Shown: piece after piece, positions 53,229 to 61,988 of the stretch
Position numbering within the stretch: the stretch's first letter is position 1
Layout of the letters: the number at the start of each line of letters is the position of its first letter
NCBI RefSeq assembly: GCF_943192935.1
Contig: NZ_CALPCI010000004.1
Location: 91,704 to 155,703, forward strand
DNA: 64,000 bases
Source: Limosilactobacillus caecicola
GTDB lineage: Bacteria; Bacillota; Bacilli; Lactobacillales; Lactobacillaceae
Reading direction: 5' to 3'
Translations under genes and position numbers: made by a program
The notes under the pieces: generated by a model
Database searches by the model: none
What the model saw: only the letters and a program-made list of their open reading frames with translations
Told to the model about the DNA's origin: nothing

Positions 53229-54029
53229 TTAAATTAAGGAGTGTAAATAGCTTGCAGTCAAGATAGCAATCCCTAAAAAGACAATAAGAACAGCAAATTC
53301 TTTTCTATGCTCTCTTTGACAAAAGAAGTATGCCCAATAAATTATCCATAATAAGCTAATACTCCACCCAATTAAACCATTAGCAATTGCTTTAACAAAA
53401 TTAAAGCCACTCAGATATGCTATTCCACATATCAAACCATAAAATGAAATTGTGGAAATTGCACAAACTATCAGAAAAGACCAAATATGCCAATTATCAG
53501 TTATTGTAACTTTTTGATCATCCTGCAAATTCATTGCTAAGTAGTTTAATCCCCTCTTATGATAAAGATGATTTTTAGCAGTTATAAATAAATTTTTCTG
53601 CTTATCATATCTATTAAAAATAGAGGCTGTTTCAACAATCCAATCGTTTTTTAGTACCACTTTACAGATGTAGCGAAAGTCGTCTGCATCAAAATACATA
53701 TCTGATTTATTAGGTAGTATTGCCCTATGTGAAACATAGCTCGGTATCACAAGATCCTTCATTGCAGCGTTACAGAAGTAAGAAGTTAAGTCGTCTAAAT
53801 CATTAATATTACAAAAATCATTTAGTAAGTTAGTATCATTTTTTGTAGGATTAATAAATGATTGCAGTTTCAGTATTTCTTTCATACCAACTGCTTCCAC
53901 AGAAGACAAGTCTAATAATTTACTCCGCCATCCACTTTCACCATGGGCGTTACTTTTATAAGAAATATTACTACTAATTACCGCACCAATAATAGCACCA
54001 ATAAGACTACTAAACATGGTATTTATCAA
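53229..54029 (-). CDS. Membrane protein, unknown
   Basis: 266 residues. One N-terminal hydrophobic segment (4-20), a 150-residue cytosolic middle, then two or three segments (IWSFLIVCAISTISFYGLICGIAY; LLWIIYWAYFF; FAVLIVFLGIAILTA). Not recognised; the layout resembles small membrane effectors of defence loci. Single gene. Confidence 0.6.
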   Translation of the reverse strand: MINTMFSSLIGAIIGAVISSNISYKSNAHGESGWRSKLLDLSSVEAVGMKEILKLQSFINPTKNDTNLLNDFCNINDLDDLTSYFCNAAMKDLVIPSYVSHRAILPNKSDMYFDADDFRYICKVVLKNDWIVETASIFNRYDKQKNLFITAKNHLYHKRGLNYLAMNLQDDQKVTITDNWHIWSFLIVCAISTISFYGLICGIAYLSGFNFVKAIANGLIGWSISLLWIIYWAYFFCQREHRKEFAVLIVFLGIAILTASYLHSLI

Positions 54030-54047
54030 TACTATTTCACCCCATAA

Positions 54048-54081
54048 TAAAAAGCCAGCAGAGCATAACCCTGCTGGCCTT
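54048..54081 (-). terminator. Terminator of the LPQTG protein gene
   Basis: AAGGCCAGCAG / CTGCTGGCTTT with TTTTTATT on the minus strand. Confidence 0.85.
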
Positions 54082-54165
54082 ATTTTTACTTTGGGAGTAA
54101 TTGTGGGCTAGGCGAACACAAGAAATTAAGAACCTATTTAATGTTTCCAACCCAATTACTCAACC

Positions 54166-56352
54166 TTAGTTACGCTTCTTGTTTACAGCAGTTAAACCGA
54201 GCATGCTGGCAAAGCTTGCTAAGCCTAAGCCCATCAAAGCAGCTTCATTGTTATTACCAGTTTGTGGTAATTGCTTTGTTTGAGCTTGTTGAGCTTTGTA
54301 TGCTTCACGAGTAGCTGGTACCGCTTGGCCGTTAACAACCTTCCAGTCATTAACCACATTACCATTGCCATTGACAACTTGGTTATTAACTACCTTGTAG
54401 CCAGCTGGTAATTGGCTGGTTGCTTGTGATGTCGTTGATTGGTTGTCATCACGGTGAGCAGGTGCCACTGGAGTAGTCTGACCTTGATCACTTGGTTGGG
54501 TATCTTGATGATCATCAGGTTTTGTGGTTTGATCTTGGTCACTTGGATTAGTAGATGGGGTATTACCATGATCTGGATCAGTAGGAGTCGTTGTCCCACC
54601 ATGATCTGGCTTAGTCGGATCAGTAGTGTGCGTATCGTCTCCAGTGCTTGGCTTGTCTGGATCCGTTGATGGGGTTTGCTTAGCCGCAACTACTAAGACA
54701 CCTGGTACAGTAAAGGCTTTAGACTTTGAGCCGTCTGGGAAGTCTAAGATAACCTCTTCATCGTAAGTTCCAGCAGTTTGGGCATCCTTTTGCACCTTAG
54801 CTAGATCTGCCCATTCAACCGTCGTACCCTCTGGATAAGTACCATTAGTTTGGGCTAAAACCATAAACATTGCTGCAGAAGCAGTGTTGGCGTTGGTATC
54901 CTTAATGAAGGCATCAGCAGATAGCTTTGGTGCTGGAATGTTAGTATCACCAGCGGTAACGTTAACCTTAACGACCAGACTTGGGTCTAAGTTAGTGTAC
55001 TTTTCGTTGTCCTTCTTGGTTTCAACTGGGGTTTCGCCACCCTTATTAAGCTGATCTAATTGTGTCTGATCATTAGCAATGTCATTTTGCAATTCTTCAA
55101 TTTCAGCCTTCAATTGTTGTTGCGCATCTTGCTTAGCTGAAATTTGTTGATTCAAATCATTTAGCTTGGTTTCATGCTGAGTCTTAGCATCAGCTAACTT
55201 ACTTGCTTGGTCACTCTCAATATTACTCTTTTGCTTATTCAAATCATTCAACTTGTTTTGCAATTGAGTAACCTTACCTTGCTGAGTAGCTAAAGTGTTA
55301 TTCAAATCACTTAACTTAGATTGCAATTGAGCAATTTCGACTGAATGATCAACTGGTGTTGTAGTTGTATTAGCCTTAGTTGGCCCCATTGCAGCATAGT
55401 TATTAATTGTATTAGCTACTAAATCATTAGCCTTATCAGCATCATTTGCATATGTTGTATCAAAGGTCATAACATAGTAGCCATTATCTAACTTGCGGAA
55501 CCCAAAAGCTGCATTCAATGCTGATGAGTCAAGGAAGTTATCGCGGTGCCCCCAATCACTATCTGCATCAGTTTCTAACATACCTGAAATAGTATTATTT
55601 GCATTAAATAATAAATTGAACATATTATCAGCATTTGCATCTACTAAACCAAGATTTTCAGAATGCCAATCTGAACCTAGTGCACTATTCATATCTGTTT
55701 CATTATGATCAAGATTTGCAGCTGATTGCTGTTGTGCACGAGCCATAGCTTTTTGAAATTGATCTTCTGTCATAACAAATGCAGGTAACCCACGCTGTGC
55801 ACGTGCATGATTAAGTTCATTCAAAAGCAAGATTGAAAGTTCACGCATTTGACTTTCAGTCATACCTGTATTGGTATTAACCATATCAGTTTCAGCATAT
55901 GGATCATATGCTGAATTAATATTAGCATTTGAAGGAGCATTAGTCCCATGATTTGCAGTCTTATCATTATCTGGACTTACATAAATATTTTGTGGAACCA
56001 TCTTCTTATTCCAAACTGTGTTACCATTTTGATTATAATCATAATAGTTATCCCACAAATCATTACGTGCCGCATTTTCAATTAATGACTTAGACTTATC
56101 AATTTGACCGTTAGGTACACTTACAATATTAGCATCAGTTGATGTTGTAGTCGTACTATAATCATTTTGCAAATTAGTAATTTGATTTTGAGTATCACTA
56201 ATTTGTGATTGAGTATTTTGAATATCAGTCTTAGCAGTATTCAAATCAGATTGAGTTTGATCAATTTGGTTCTTCAAGGATGTTGCCTTATCGGCAGCGT
56301 CCTTTTTAATTTGGTCTTGTTGAGACTGATAGTTGTTGTTTTCATCAGCCAC
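54166..56352 (-). CDS. SEC10/PgrA-type LPQTG surface protein lacking its signal peptide
   Basis: 728 residues from GTG 56352. Coiled coil (10-65), a CAP-like domain (about 165-310: LLLNELNHARAQRGLPAF, DHNETDM, WHSENLG), second coiled coil (325-430), a Pro/Thr/Asp-rich stalk, and LPQTG with membrane anchor and KKR tail. Surface-exclusion proteins of conjugative plasmids have this build. The first residues ADENNN look like a mature N-terminus; the signal peptide is absent and a stop lies two codons upstream. Likely non-exported remnant, though the long intact frame suggests recent loss. Confidence 0.8.
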   Translation of the reverse strand: MADENNNYQSQQDQIKKDAADKATSLKNQIDQTQSDLNTAKTDIQNTQSQISDTQNQITNLQNDYSTTTTSTDANIVSVPNGQIDKSKSLIENAARNDLWDNYYDYNQNGNTVWNKKMVPQNIYVSPDNDKTANHGTNAPSNANINSAYDPYAETDMVNTNTGMTESQMRELSILLLNELNHARAQRGLPAFVMTEDQFQKAMARAQQQSAANLDHNETDMNSALGSDWHSENLGLVDANADNMFNLLFNANNTISGMLETDADSDWGHRDNFLDSSALNAAFGFRKLDNGYYVMTFDTTYANDADKANDLVANTINNYAAMGPTKANTTTTPVDHSVEIAQLQSKLSDLNNTLATQQGKVTQLQNKLNDLNKQKSNIESDQASKLADAKTQHETKLNDLNQQISAKQDAQQQLKAEIEELQNDIANDQTQLDQLNKGGETPVETKKDNEKYTNLDPSLVVKVNVTAGDTNIPAPKLSADAFIKDTNANTASAAMFMVLAQTNGTYPEGTTVEWADLAKVQKDAQTAGTYDEEVILDFPDGSKSKAFTVPGVLVVAAKQTPSTDPDKPSTGDDTHTTDPTKPDHGGTTTPTDPDHGNTPSTNPSDQDQTTKPDDHQDTQPSDQGQTTPVAPAHRDDNQSTTSQATSQLPAGYKVVNNQVVNGNGNVVNDWKVVNGQAVPATREAYKAQQAQTKQLPQTGNNNEAALMGLGLASFASMLGLTAVNKKRN

Positions 56353-56611
56353 TTGTTATGTTTCAAGACTAGAACGTGGCGAAGTTGAACATATGCGAGC
56401 GGAAACTCTAGATAAGATTTCTAAGGCATTGGATACGAGTATGGAATCGCTAATTGAGGGCGAAAAACCTGATAAGCATGGTAAACACCAAATGGGGAAA
56501 TATGAGAAGGAACTGAAGGTTCTACTATCCCTCTTGGATCAAGAAGAAGCCGAAGAAGTAGCTAAGAGTGTACTGAATTTAATTCACACTAAGCCAAAAG
56601 AAGAACACTAG
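56333..56611 (+). pseudogene. C-terminal fragment of a Cro/CI-type regulator
   Basis: YVSRLERGEVEHMRAETLDKISKALDTSMESLIEGEKP is the second half of an XRE helix-turn-helix domain; the first helices are missing. It is joined head to head with the truncated surface-protein gene at about 56350, so a rearrangement breakpoint lies here. C-terminal tail LLDQEEAEEVAKSVLNLI. Confidence 0.75.
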
Positions 56612-56639
56612 CTTCAATTGGTACCACACTTCATTTTTA

Positions 56640-56858
56640 AGAAGTCTGGTACCTTTTTAGTACAAGTGTCTATTTTGACTGTTCCAAAGCCAATATGGAC
56701 ATTATGGGAGCCATTAAAGAGATAATTTATTAACCTCAACTTAAGTACTACACTTCATAAAAAATAACCCTGGTACTAATTACAACCTAAATTAAAAAAG
56801 GTACTACACTTCGCTATTTGCACGAAGTATAGTACCTTATTCTTACTTAACAAATATA
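56640..56858. other. Non-coding stretch with repeated GGTACT hairpins
   Basis: GGTACC..AGGTACC hairpin at about 56619-56654 with TTTTT; strong terminator GGTACTACACTTCG/CGAAGTATAGTACC at 56798-56840 flanked by A and T runs. TACTACACTTC occurs at about 56745 and 56802. No gene. Confidence 0.6.
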
Positions 56859-57077
56859 TTAAATTGCCACCGGTTCAAACTTGACCGTCAGTTTCTGATT
56901 AGTTGTGCTAGCTATTTCATTCAGCAATTGAATAGAAGTATTCATTTTCCCGCTTTCCAAACGCGCAATCGTTGATTGTGGCTTACCAACTAAAGTAGCA
57001 AATTCGCGCTGGCTCATACCTATGCTATCTCGTAAATTTCTCACTTCAACTAGCAGAACGATTTTTAATGTACTCAT
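56859..57077 (-). CDS. XRE-family HTH protein (HigA-like antitoxin)
   Basis: 72 residues. EVRNLRDSIGMSQREFATLVGKPQSTIARLESGKMNTSIQLLNEIASTTNQKLTVKF is a complete HTH of the HigA/antitoxin type. It overlaps closely with the toxin-like gene upstream (5 bases). The toxin is truncated. Confidence 0.8.
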   Translation of the reverse strand: MSTLKIVLLVEVRNLRDSIGMSQREFATLVGKPQSTIARLESGKMNTSIQLLNEIASTTNQKLTVKFEPVAI

Positions 57078-57082
57078 CAATT

Positions 57083-57325
57083 TTACTCACGTGAATGACT
57101 CCTTTCATAATCATCTCTTCTTCGTCTACCAGTTCTTATTTCACGGCGAGGGGTTTTATTGGTTTTCTTAGTAAAGCCATGCGTAATGATGTATTGATTC
57201 CCATCCCAGTGAAAATAAATAGCTTGCTGGATATTTGAAGCTAGTTTAGATCGAATTTCATATAAGTTATCTTCTAGCTTCTTAGTCCACTTACTTAGCT
57301 GATACTTTATTCCAAAAAAGATCAA
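57083..57325 (-). pseudogene. HigB/Gp49-like toxin, N-terminus lost
   Basis: 80 residues from TTG; LEDNLYEIRSKLASNIQQAIYFHWDGNQYIITHGFTKKTNKTPRREI matches the C-terminal two thirds of Gp49/HigB mRNA interferases. About 40 N-terminal residues are missing and the frame runs into the end of the next gene, with 35 bases overlap. Probably inactive. Confidence 0.7.
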
Positions 57326-57977
57326 GTACCTTCGAGTAGTCCTGAATCAAAGGAAAACATCCTTTGACGTTCTTAGTATCACTTATTTTTTCATAGGTTG
57401 CCATATATTTTCTATCTAACTTGCTAAAGTTTAAAACCAACATTTGAGGAAAAGTTTCCTTAATTCCATATTCAGCATTATAATTAGCAAAAAAAGTAAA
57501 GTCTGTGTTAAACTTGCTCAGAGCGCTACGAAAACTACTTGTTCTTTCGAGACTAAATCCTTTTTCCTGGTACTCATTAATGATTATCAGAAGTTCTCTA
57601 ACATGTAAATCATGATCCCTTAATTTACTGAAAAAACTTTTATATTCAGTTTGAAGCATCACAACTTGTATACTACTAATCCTATTAGCTAGCTCTTCCT
57701 GTTCTTGATTCAACTGTGTAATTGACTTATTAATTCTACTAAGAGTAGCAGCTGTACTATTTAAATTGCTCGATATTTCTTTTTGAGTATTCTCTATAAT
57801 ACTTTGATGTTCTTCTAGCTTTTTTTGACGCTCAGTTGTTCCGGCATTAGCTTTAAGATTTGAATATATGGCAAAAACCAATGTCCCTATGTTTAAAATA
57901 ATCCCTATAAAGGCAATAATATGATCTATACTAAAAAGCGGATTTTTTAAAGATACTGTAATATCTGCTAATATCAT
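57291..57977 (-). CDS. Membrane-anchored coiled-coil protein, unknown
   Basis: 228 residues. One membrane segment (about 18-42, IIAFIGIILNIGTLVFAIYSNL), then a coiled coil (QKKLEEHQSIIENTQKEISSNL..LNQEQEELANRI) and a helical C-terminal part. Not recognised. No clear ribosome site (GGGAGATAGG). Its end overlaps the truncated toxin frame, so its own 3' end may be a recombination product. Confidence 0.6.
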   Translation of the reverse strand: MILADITVSLKNPLFSIDHIIAFIGIILNIGTLVFAIYSNLKANAGTTERQKKLEEHQSIIENTQKEISSNLNSTAATLSRINKSITQLNQEQEELANRISSIQVVMLQTEYKSFFSKLRDHDLHVRELLIIINEYQEKGFSLERTSSFRSALSKFNTDFTFFANYNAEYGIKETFPQMLVLNFSKLDRKYMATYEKISDTKNVKGCFPLIQDYSKVLDLFWNKVSAK

Positions 57978-58034
57978 TTACCTATCTCCCATCCTAGCAA
58001 TAATTTATTAATCTACAACTTATTCAATAAAATA

Positions 58035-58220
58035 CTTTAACACACTTTTTAGCTCCGCAAGCCAAGCACCGCAAAGCTTCAGGAAAATCAACATTTTAAA
58101 AAACTTTTCCCAGCCCAGGCGTGTTAAGAAACGTGTTAAAAGGCGATCAAAAGCGTAAAAGAAAAGCTTGTTATAACAACGTTAAACGTCGCTGTAACAA
58201 GCTTTCGTAAATTTATTAGT
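58035..58220. repeat. att-like site 3: arm and terminator beside tRNA-Thr
   Basis: CTTTAACAC (58035), GTGTTAAGAAACGTGTTAAA (58121-58140) arm motifs as at 40076/40155, then hairpin AAAGCTTGTTA/TAACAAGCTTT (about 58164-58205) that ends the tRNA transcript. Bases 58149-58220 match 37675-37744. Confidence 0.7.
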
Positions 58221-58292
58221 GCTGACTAAAGGATTCGAACCTTCGACCTCATCATTACTAATGACGTGCTCTGCCAACTGAGCTAAGTCAGC
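58220..58292 (-). tRNA. tRNA-Thr (anticodon AGT)
   Basis: 73 bases, full cloverleaf: acceptor GCTGACT/AGTCAGC, discriminator A, D arm GCTC/GAGC, anticodon stem CGTCA/TGATG, loop TTAGTAA giving AGT at 34-36, T arm with TTCGAAT. No encoded CCA. A34 in a Thr tRNA would be read as inosine or unmodified A. Minus strand; -10 TATACT at 58310-58315. Its 3' end is the integration target of the island. Confidence 0.92.
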
Positions 58293-58359
58293 ATCAATCA
58301 ACGAAAACTAGTATAGCAAATTCAGTCTCAAAAGGGAACCCCTAATTTCAAAATAATTA

Positions 58360-58387
58360 AAAAAACTTCTAGCAAATCCGCTAGAAG
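58360..58387 (-). terminator. Terminator of the TerB-BrxD-helicase operon
   Basis: CTTCTAGC / GCTAGAAG stem, loop GGATTT, TTTTTTT on the minus strand. Confidence 0.9.
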
Positions 58388-58393
58388 CTTTCG

Positions 58394-60637
58394 TTAGTTT
58401 TTCATTCGTTGATATTCGGCACACATCTGGGCTACACACTTTTTCATTTCTGCAATGTCCAGGACACTTTTCGCAAATTCCTTGCGAACTAGTTCATCGG
58501 GTAAGTACTCATCATACTTATCAAAAACTGGGACCTCCTTTGGATACACAAGATCCATCGGATCAAAGTCCTTCGCCGCCTCTTCTCCAAGGATTTGGAA
58601 AAATTCATCCGCAGTTGCGTCCATGGCAAATTCCATGAAGTATGGCCGTGACGAATTAAAGCCACGTAAATTTAACCGCTTGGCACATTTGATCCGCAAC
58701 AGCCGTTCCAAAGCCAAAAAGGCATAACTTCCGGTCCATGGTAACAGGCACCACATTTTACCGCCGAGATTAATCAACTGTTTTTGCGGAATCCCCGCGA
58801 TATTACAGGTATCTCGGGCTTGGGTCAGCCGGGCCTGCGCATTATTCATCAAATATGGATACATCGTACTTTCATTCAAGACTTGCCGCATCCGTTGCAG
58901 GATCTTTGGTTGAATATCTCCTGGGACATCACCAAAGTAGGCGGGAATTCGTCCCTTCACCTCATGACAGTAAACCTGATGACGTTGCCGATCAATGTCT
59001 TCAACGACCCAGACCCGGCCAGCAATCGCGATTTTATCACCAACCGGCGGTGGCTTAACGATGGTTCCGAGTTCTTCCGAACCAGCATGAACACTGTATT
59101 CGATGTTTTCTTGGAAAACCGCGTAAAATTTGAAATTATTAACGACCCGTTCACCAGCTAAACCCACGATCAACCCGTGATTTTCGGTTTGCTGAATCTG
59201 GTTAGTTTTAATCAGATGGCGTAACAATACCCGATAATCATCCTGGCTAACGTTATGGAAATAGGTTAATGGCAACACCCGTGAAGCCAGCTCTGCCGGT
59301 GTCATTTCACCACTCGAAGCCAGCGTACTCATCGTTTGGTGGTACAGCAAGCTATATGGTAAACGGTTTGGTTCTGGTGGTTCCACCCAGCGTTCCTCAA
59401 GGTAAAGTTGTACCAAAGCAATCCCCTGCAGCAATGGCCACGGAATTAAATCTGGTAACATGGCCCTGGATTCAGGGTGTTCCTCGCGCATAACAAAGTG
59501 CATCTCTGGTGGGTTTCCTCGTCGACCAGTCCGTCCCATTCGTTGCAAAAAGCCAGAGACGGTAAACGGGGCGTCAATTTGAAAGGCACTTTCCAATTTA
59601 CCAACATCAATCCCTAATTCCAGCGTTGCAGTAGCACAAGTGGTCATGTAGGAATCTTCGTCCTTCATCGCATCTTCAGCCGTCTGTCGCAACGCTGGTG
59701 AAAGGTTACCATGGTGAATTAGAAAACGGTCTGGTTCGTGCTTATAAGCACAATACTCGCGCAGGGCCTGGCACACCGCCTCACATTCTTCCCGACTATT
59801 GGTAAATACCAAGCATTTTTTACCCCGCGTATGCTCAAAAATATAGCCAATGCCGGGGTCCGCAAGCTCAGGGGCTTGATCCGTTTTCGGACCAATCAAT
59901 TGGTTATTCTCTTCCTGGTCCTGCGCCGCTTGGGGACCCATTTTGTAGAAGTGCTCCATGGACAGGCGCCAAACTTGCCGGGTATTTTGCACTTTTGGTG
60001 CAACCGTTGCCCGGGAACTACCGGCACCTAAAAATTTACTGGCCGCAGCAGTATTACCAATCGTCGCAGACAGGCCAATTCGCCGCGGATCAACCCCCGC
60101 TAACTTAGAAAGGCGCTCGATCAAGCAAAAAGTTTGACCACCACGATCGCTCCGTAAAAATGAATGCAGTTCATCAATCACGATGTAGCGCAGGTCATGG
60201 AACAGGTTGGGAATATCCATATGTTTATTGATCATGAAAGATTCCAAGGACTCTGGAGTAATCTGCAAGACTCCCCGTGGATCCTTTAACATCCGCCGCT
60301 TTTGTGATTGGGCCACGTCCCCGTGCCAGCGCCAAATCGGCAAGTCATGGTCCTCACAAAGGTCTGTCAGTCGCCGATACTGGTCGTTAATCAAGGCCTT
60401 CAATGGTGCAATGTAGAGGCACCCAATGGAAGCGGCCGGTTTTTCAGTCAGGTCCGTCAAAATCGGAAAGAAAGCCGCCTCGGTTTTACCGGCTGCGGTT
60501 GAAGCAGAGAGGAGAACATTATGATCGGTGCTGAAAATTTCTTCAGCCGCCGCAACTTGGATTGGACGCAAATTTTGCCAACCATGGTCATAGATGTAAT
60601 CCTGAATAAATGGCGCATAGTGTGCAAAGACATCCAT
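58394..60637 (-). CDS. Lhr/BrxHI-like DEAD/DEAH-box helicase
   Basis: 747-residue SF2 helicase. Motif I SASTAAGKTEAA (about residue 42), DEAH box VIDELHSFL (about 155), motif III LSATIGNT, motif VI QRMGRTGRRGNPP (about 365), then a long C-terminal region with an Lhr-like winged part. Start ATG 60637 follows GGAGGGG. Lhr-like helicases next to a DUF2791 ATPase are known as brxHI and brxD in some BREX systems. Third gene of the operon, 16 bases after the ATPase. Confidence 0.85.
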   Translation of the reverse strand: MDVFAHYAPFIQDYIYDHGWQNLRPIQVAAAEEIFSTDHNVLLSASTAAGKTEAAFFPILTDLTEKPAASIGCLYIAPLKALINDQYRRLTDLCEDHDLPIWRWHGDVAQSQKRRMLKDPRGVLQITPESLESFMINKHMDIPNLFHDLRYIVIDELHSFLRSDRGGQTFCLIERLSKLAGVDPRRIGLSATIGNTAAASKFLGAGSSRATVAPKVQNTRQVWRLSMEHFYKMGPQAAQDQEENNQLIGPKTDQAPELADPGIGYIFEHTRGKKCLVFTNSREECEAVCQALREYCAYKHEPDRFLIHHGNLSPALRQTAEDAMKDEDSYMTTCATATLELGIDVGKLESAFQIDAPFTVSGFLQRMGRTGRRGNPPEMHFVMREEHPESRAMLPDLIPWPLLQGIALVQLYLEERWVEPPEPNRLPYSLLYHQTMSTLASSGEMTPAELASRVLPLTYFHNVSQDDYRVLLRHLIKTNQIQQTENHGLIVGLAGERVVNNFKFYAVFQENIEYSVHAGSEELGTIVKPPPVGDKIAIAGRVWVVEDIDRQRHQVYCHEVKGRIPAYFGDVPGDIQPKILQRMRQVLNESTMYPYLMNNAQARLTQARDTCNIAGIPQKQLINLGGKMWCLLPWTGSYAFLALERLLRIKCAKRLNLRGFNSSRPYFMEFAMDATADEFFQILGEEAAKDFDPMDLVYPKEVPVFDKYDEYLPDELVRKEFAKSVLDIAEMKKCVAQMCAEYQRMKN

Positions 60638-60653
60638 CGCTTCCCCTCCTTTC

Positions 60654-61985
60654 TTAAAGCGTAAATTCTGTATAATCTTTAGTCTTTTGATCACTCACCG
60701 CAGTTTGCTCGCTATAGGAGAATTGATCGGAATTCAACAGTTCTTCGATCGTTGTCCCCGGGTTTTGCCAAACGATATCCAACATTTCAATAAAGTCCCG
60801 GATCACTTCCCGGGGGGTAATATTGGTATCGGCACCAATCCGTGCATACTCAATTTTGATAAATTTAGCCAGATCATCATCGGTAATTGTCCGGTCATAA
60901 CCGTACAAGCCAGCATGCATGTCCGCTAATTTCTCCGTTAAGACGAGCATTTCTTCCGCAGTCAGCGGATCTAATTTAATCACCGGTGCGTACATATCAC
61001 GGGCCCCCGCCTGCGCAAACTTACCTTCCGCAAGCCGCGACCGTAAAGCCTCATAACTATAAACTCCCCGGCGGCGGTCCTCGATTGCTTGCGGTGTGCC
61101 ACCCATCAGAATCCCCAAGTACTTAGCTTTCCCCTGGAGTGCATCGTTGTACATCGTCAGAATCTTTTCATAATTGTACTGACGACTAATACTGTTGGGA
61201 ATCTTATAGATATTGACTAGTTCATCAATCATGATGATTAGTCCAGCATAACCAGCCTGCCGGAAAAAGGCCGCAAAGAGCTTTAGGTATTCATACCAAT
61301 CATCATCAGAAATGATAATATTCACTCCCAGTTCCTGCTTCGCCTCAGTTTTATGCGAATACTCACCACGGAACCACTTAATCACCTTGGCCTTTGTCTC
61401 ATCGTCATCTTCCATGTACGCGTGATAGTACATATTCAACAACTTAGCAAAGTCAAAGCCATGGACTAACTCATTCAACGACGAAATCACACCGTAAATT
61501 TTTTTATCGACCGCGTCCACAAACTTGGGATCATCATCGGTCAAGTTGGTCTCTGTGGCCACTTCAGTTTGGACGGAGTTGATCCACCGATCCAAAATTA
61601 GGGTCAAAGCGCCCCCTTCTGGACGGGTCTTGGTTGCTAAATTTTGAATTAGTTCCCGGTAAGTTGCCAATCCTTGTCCCTTCGTCCCCTGCAGACGACG
61701 TTCTGGCGACAAATCACCATCAACAACCACAAAATTTTTATCCATGACATAATTACGAATGGTTTGCAACAGGAAACTTTTCCCTGAGCCATAACGACCA
61801 ACAATAAAATGAAAGGCCGCTCCACCTTCAGCCACGATATCAACATCATGTAAAAGGGCCTCAATTTCCGCTTTCCGGCCCACAGTGATGTATGGCAACC
61901 CGATCCGGGGCACCACACCACCTTTTAAGGAATTTAAGATCGTCTGGGCAATCCGTTTGGGCACCCGACGCTTTTTTTCAGGCAT
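60654..61985 (-). CDS. BrxD-like (DUF2791) P-loop ATPase
   Basis: 443 residues. Walker A VGRYGSGKSFLLQ (about residue 62-74), Walker B GLIIMIDELVNIY (about 248), arginine-finger-like PREVIRDFIEMLD at the end. The N-terminal AQTILNSLKGGVVPRIGLPYITVGR is typical of the family. Between the TerB-N gene (3-base gap) and the helicase. Probably regulates or recruits the helicase on DNA. Confidence 0.8.
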   Translation of the reverse strand: MPEKKRRVPKRIAQTILNSLKGGVVPRIGLPYITVGRKAEIEALLHDVDIVAEGGAAFHFIVGRYGSGKSFLLQTIRNYVMDKNFVVVDGDLSPERRLQGTKGQGLATYRELIQNLATKTRPEGGALTLILDRWINSVQTEVATETNLTDDDPKFVDAVDKKIYGVISSLNELVHGFDFAKLLNMYYHAYMEDDDETKAKVIKWFRGEYSHKTEAKQELGVNIIISDDDWYEYLKLFAAFFRQAGYAGLIIMIDELVNIYKIPNSISRQYNYEKILTMYNDALQGKAKYLGILMGGTPQAIEDRRRGVYSYEALRSRLAEGKFAQAGARDMYAPVIKLDPLTAEEMLVLTEKLADMHAGLYGYDRTITDDDLAKFIKIEYARIGADTNITPREVIRDFIEMLDIVWQNPGTTIEELLNSDQFSYSEQTAVSDQKTKDYTEFTL

Positions 61986-61988
61986 ATA

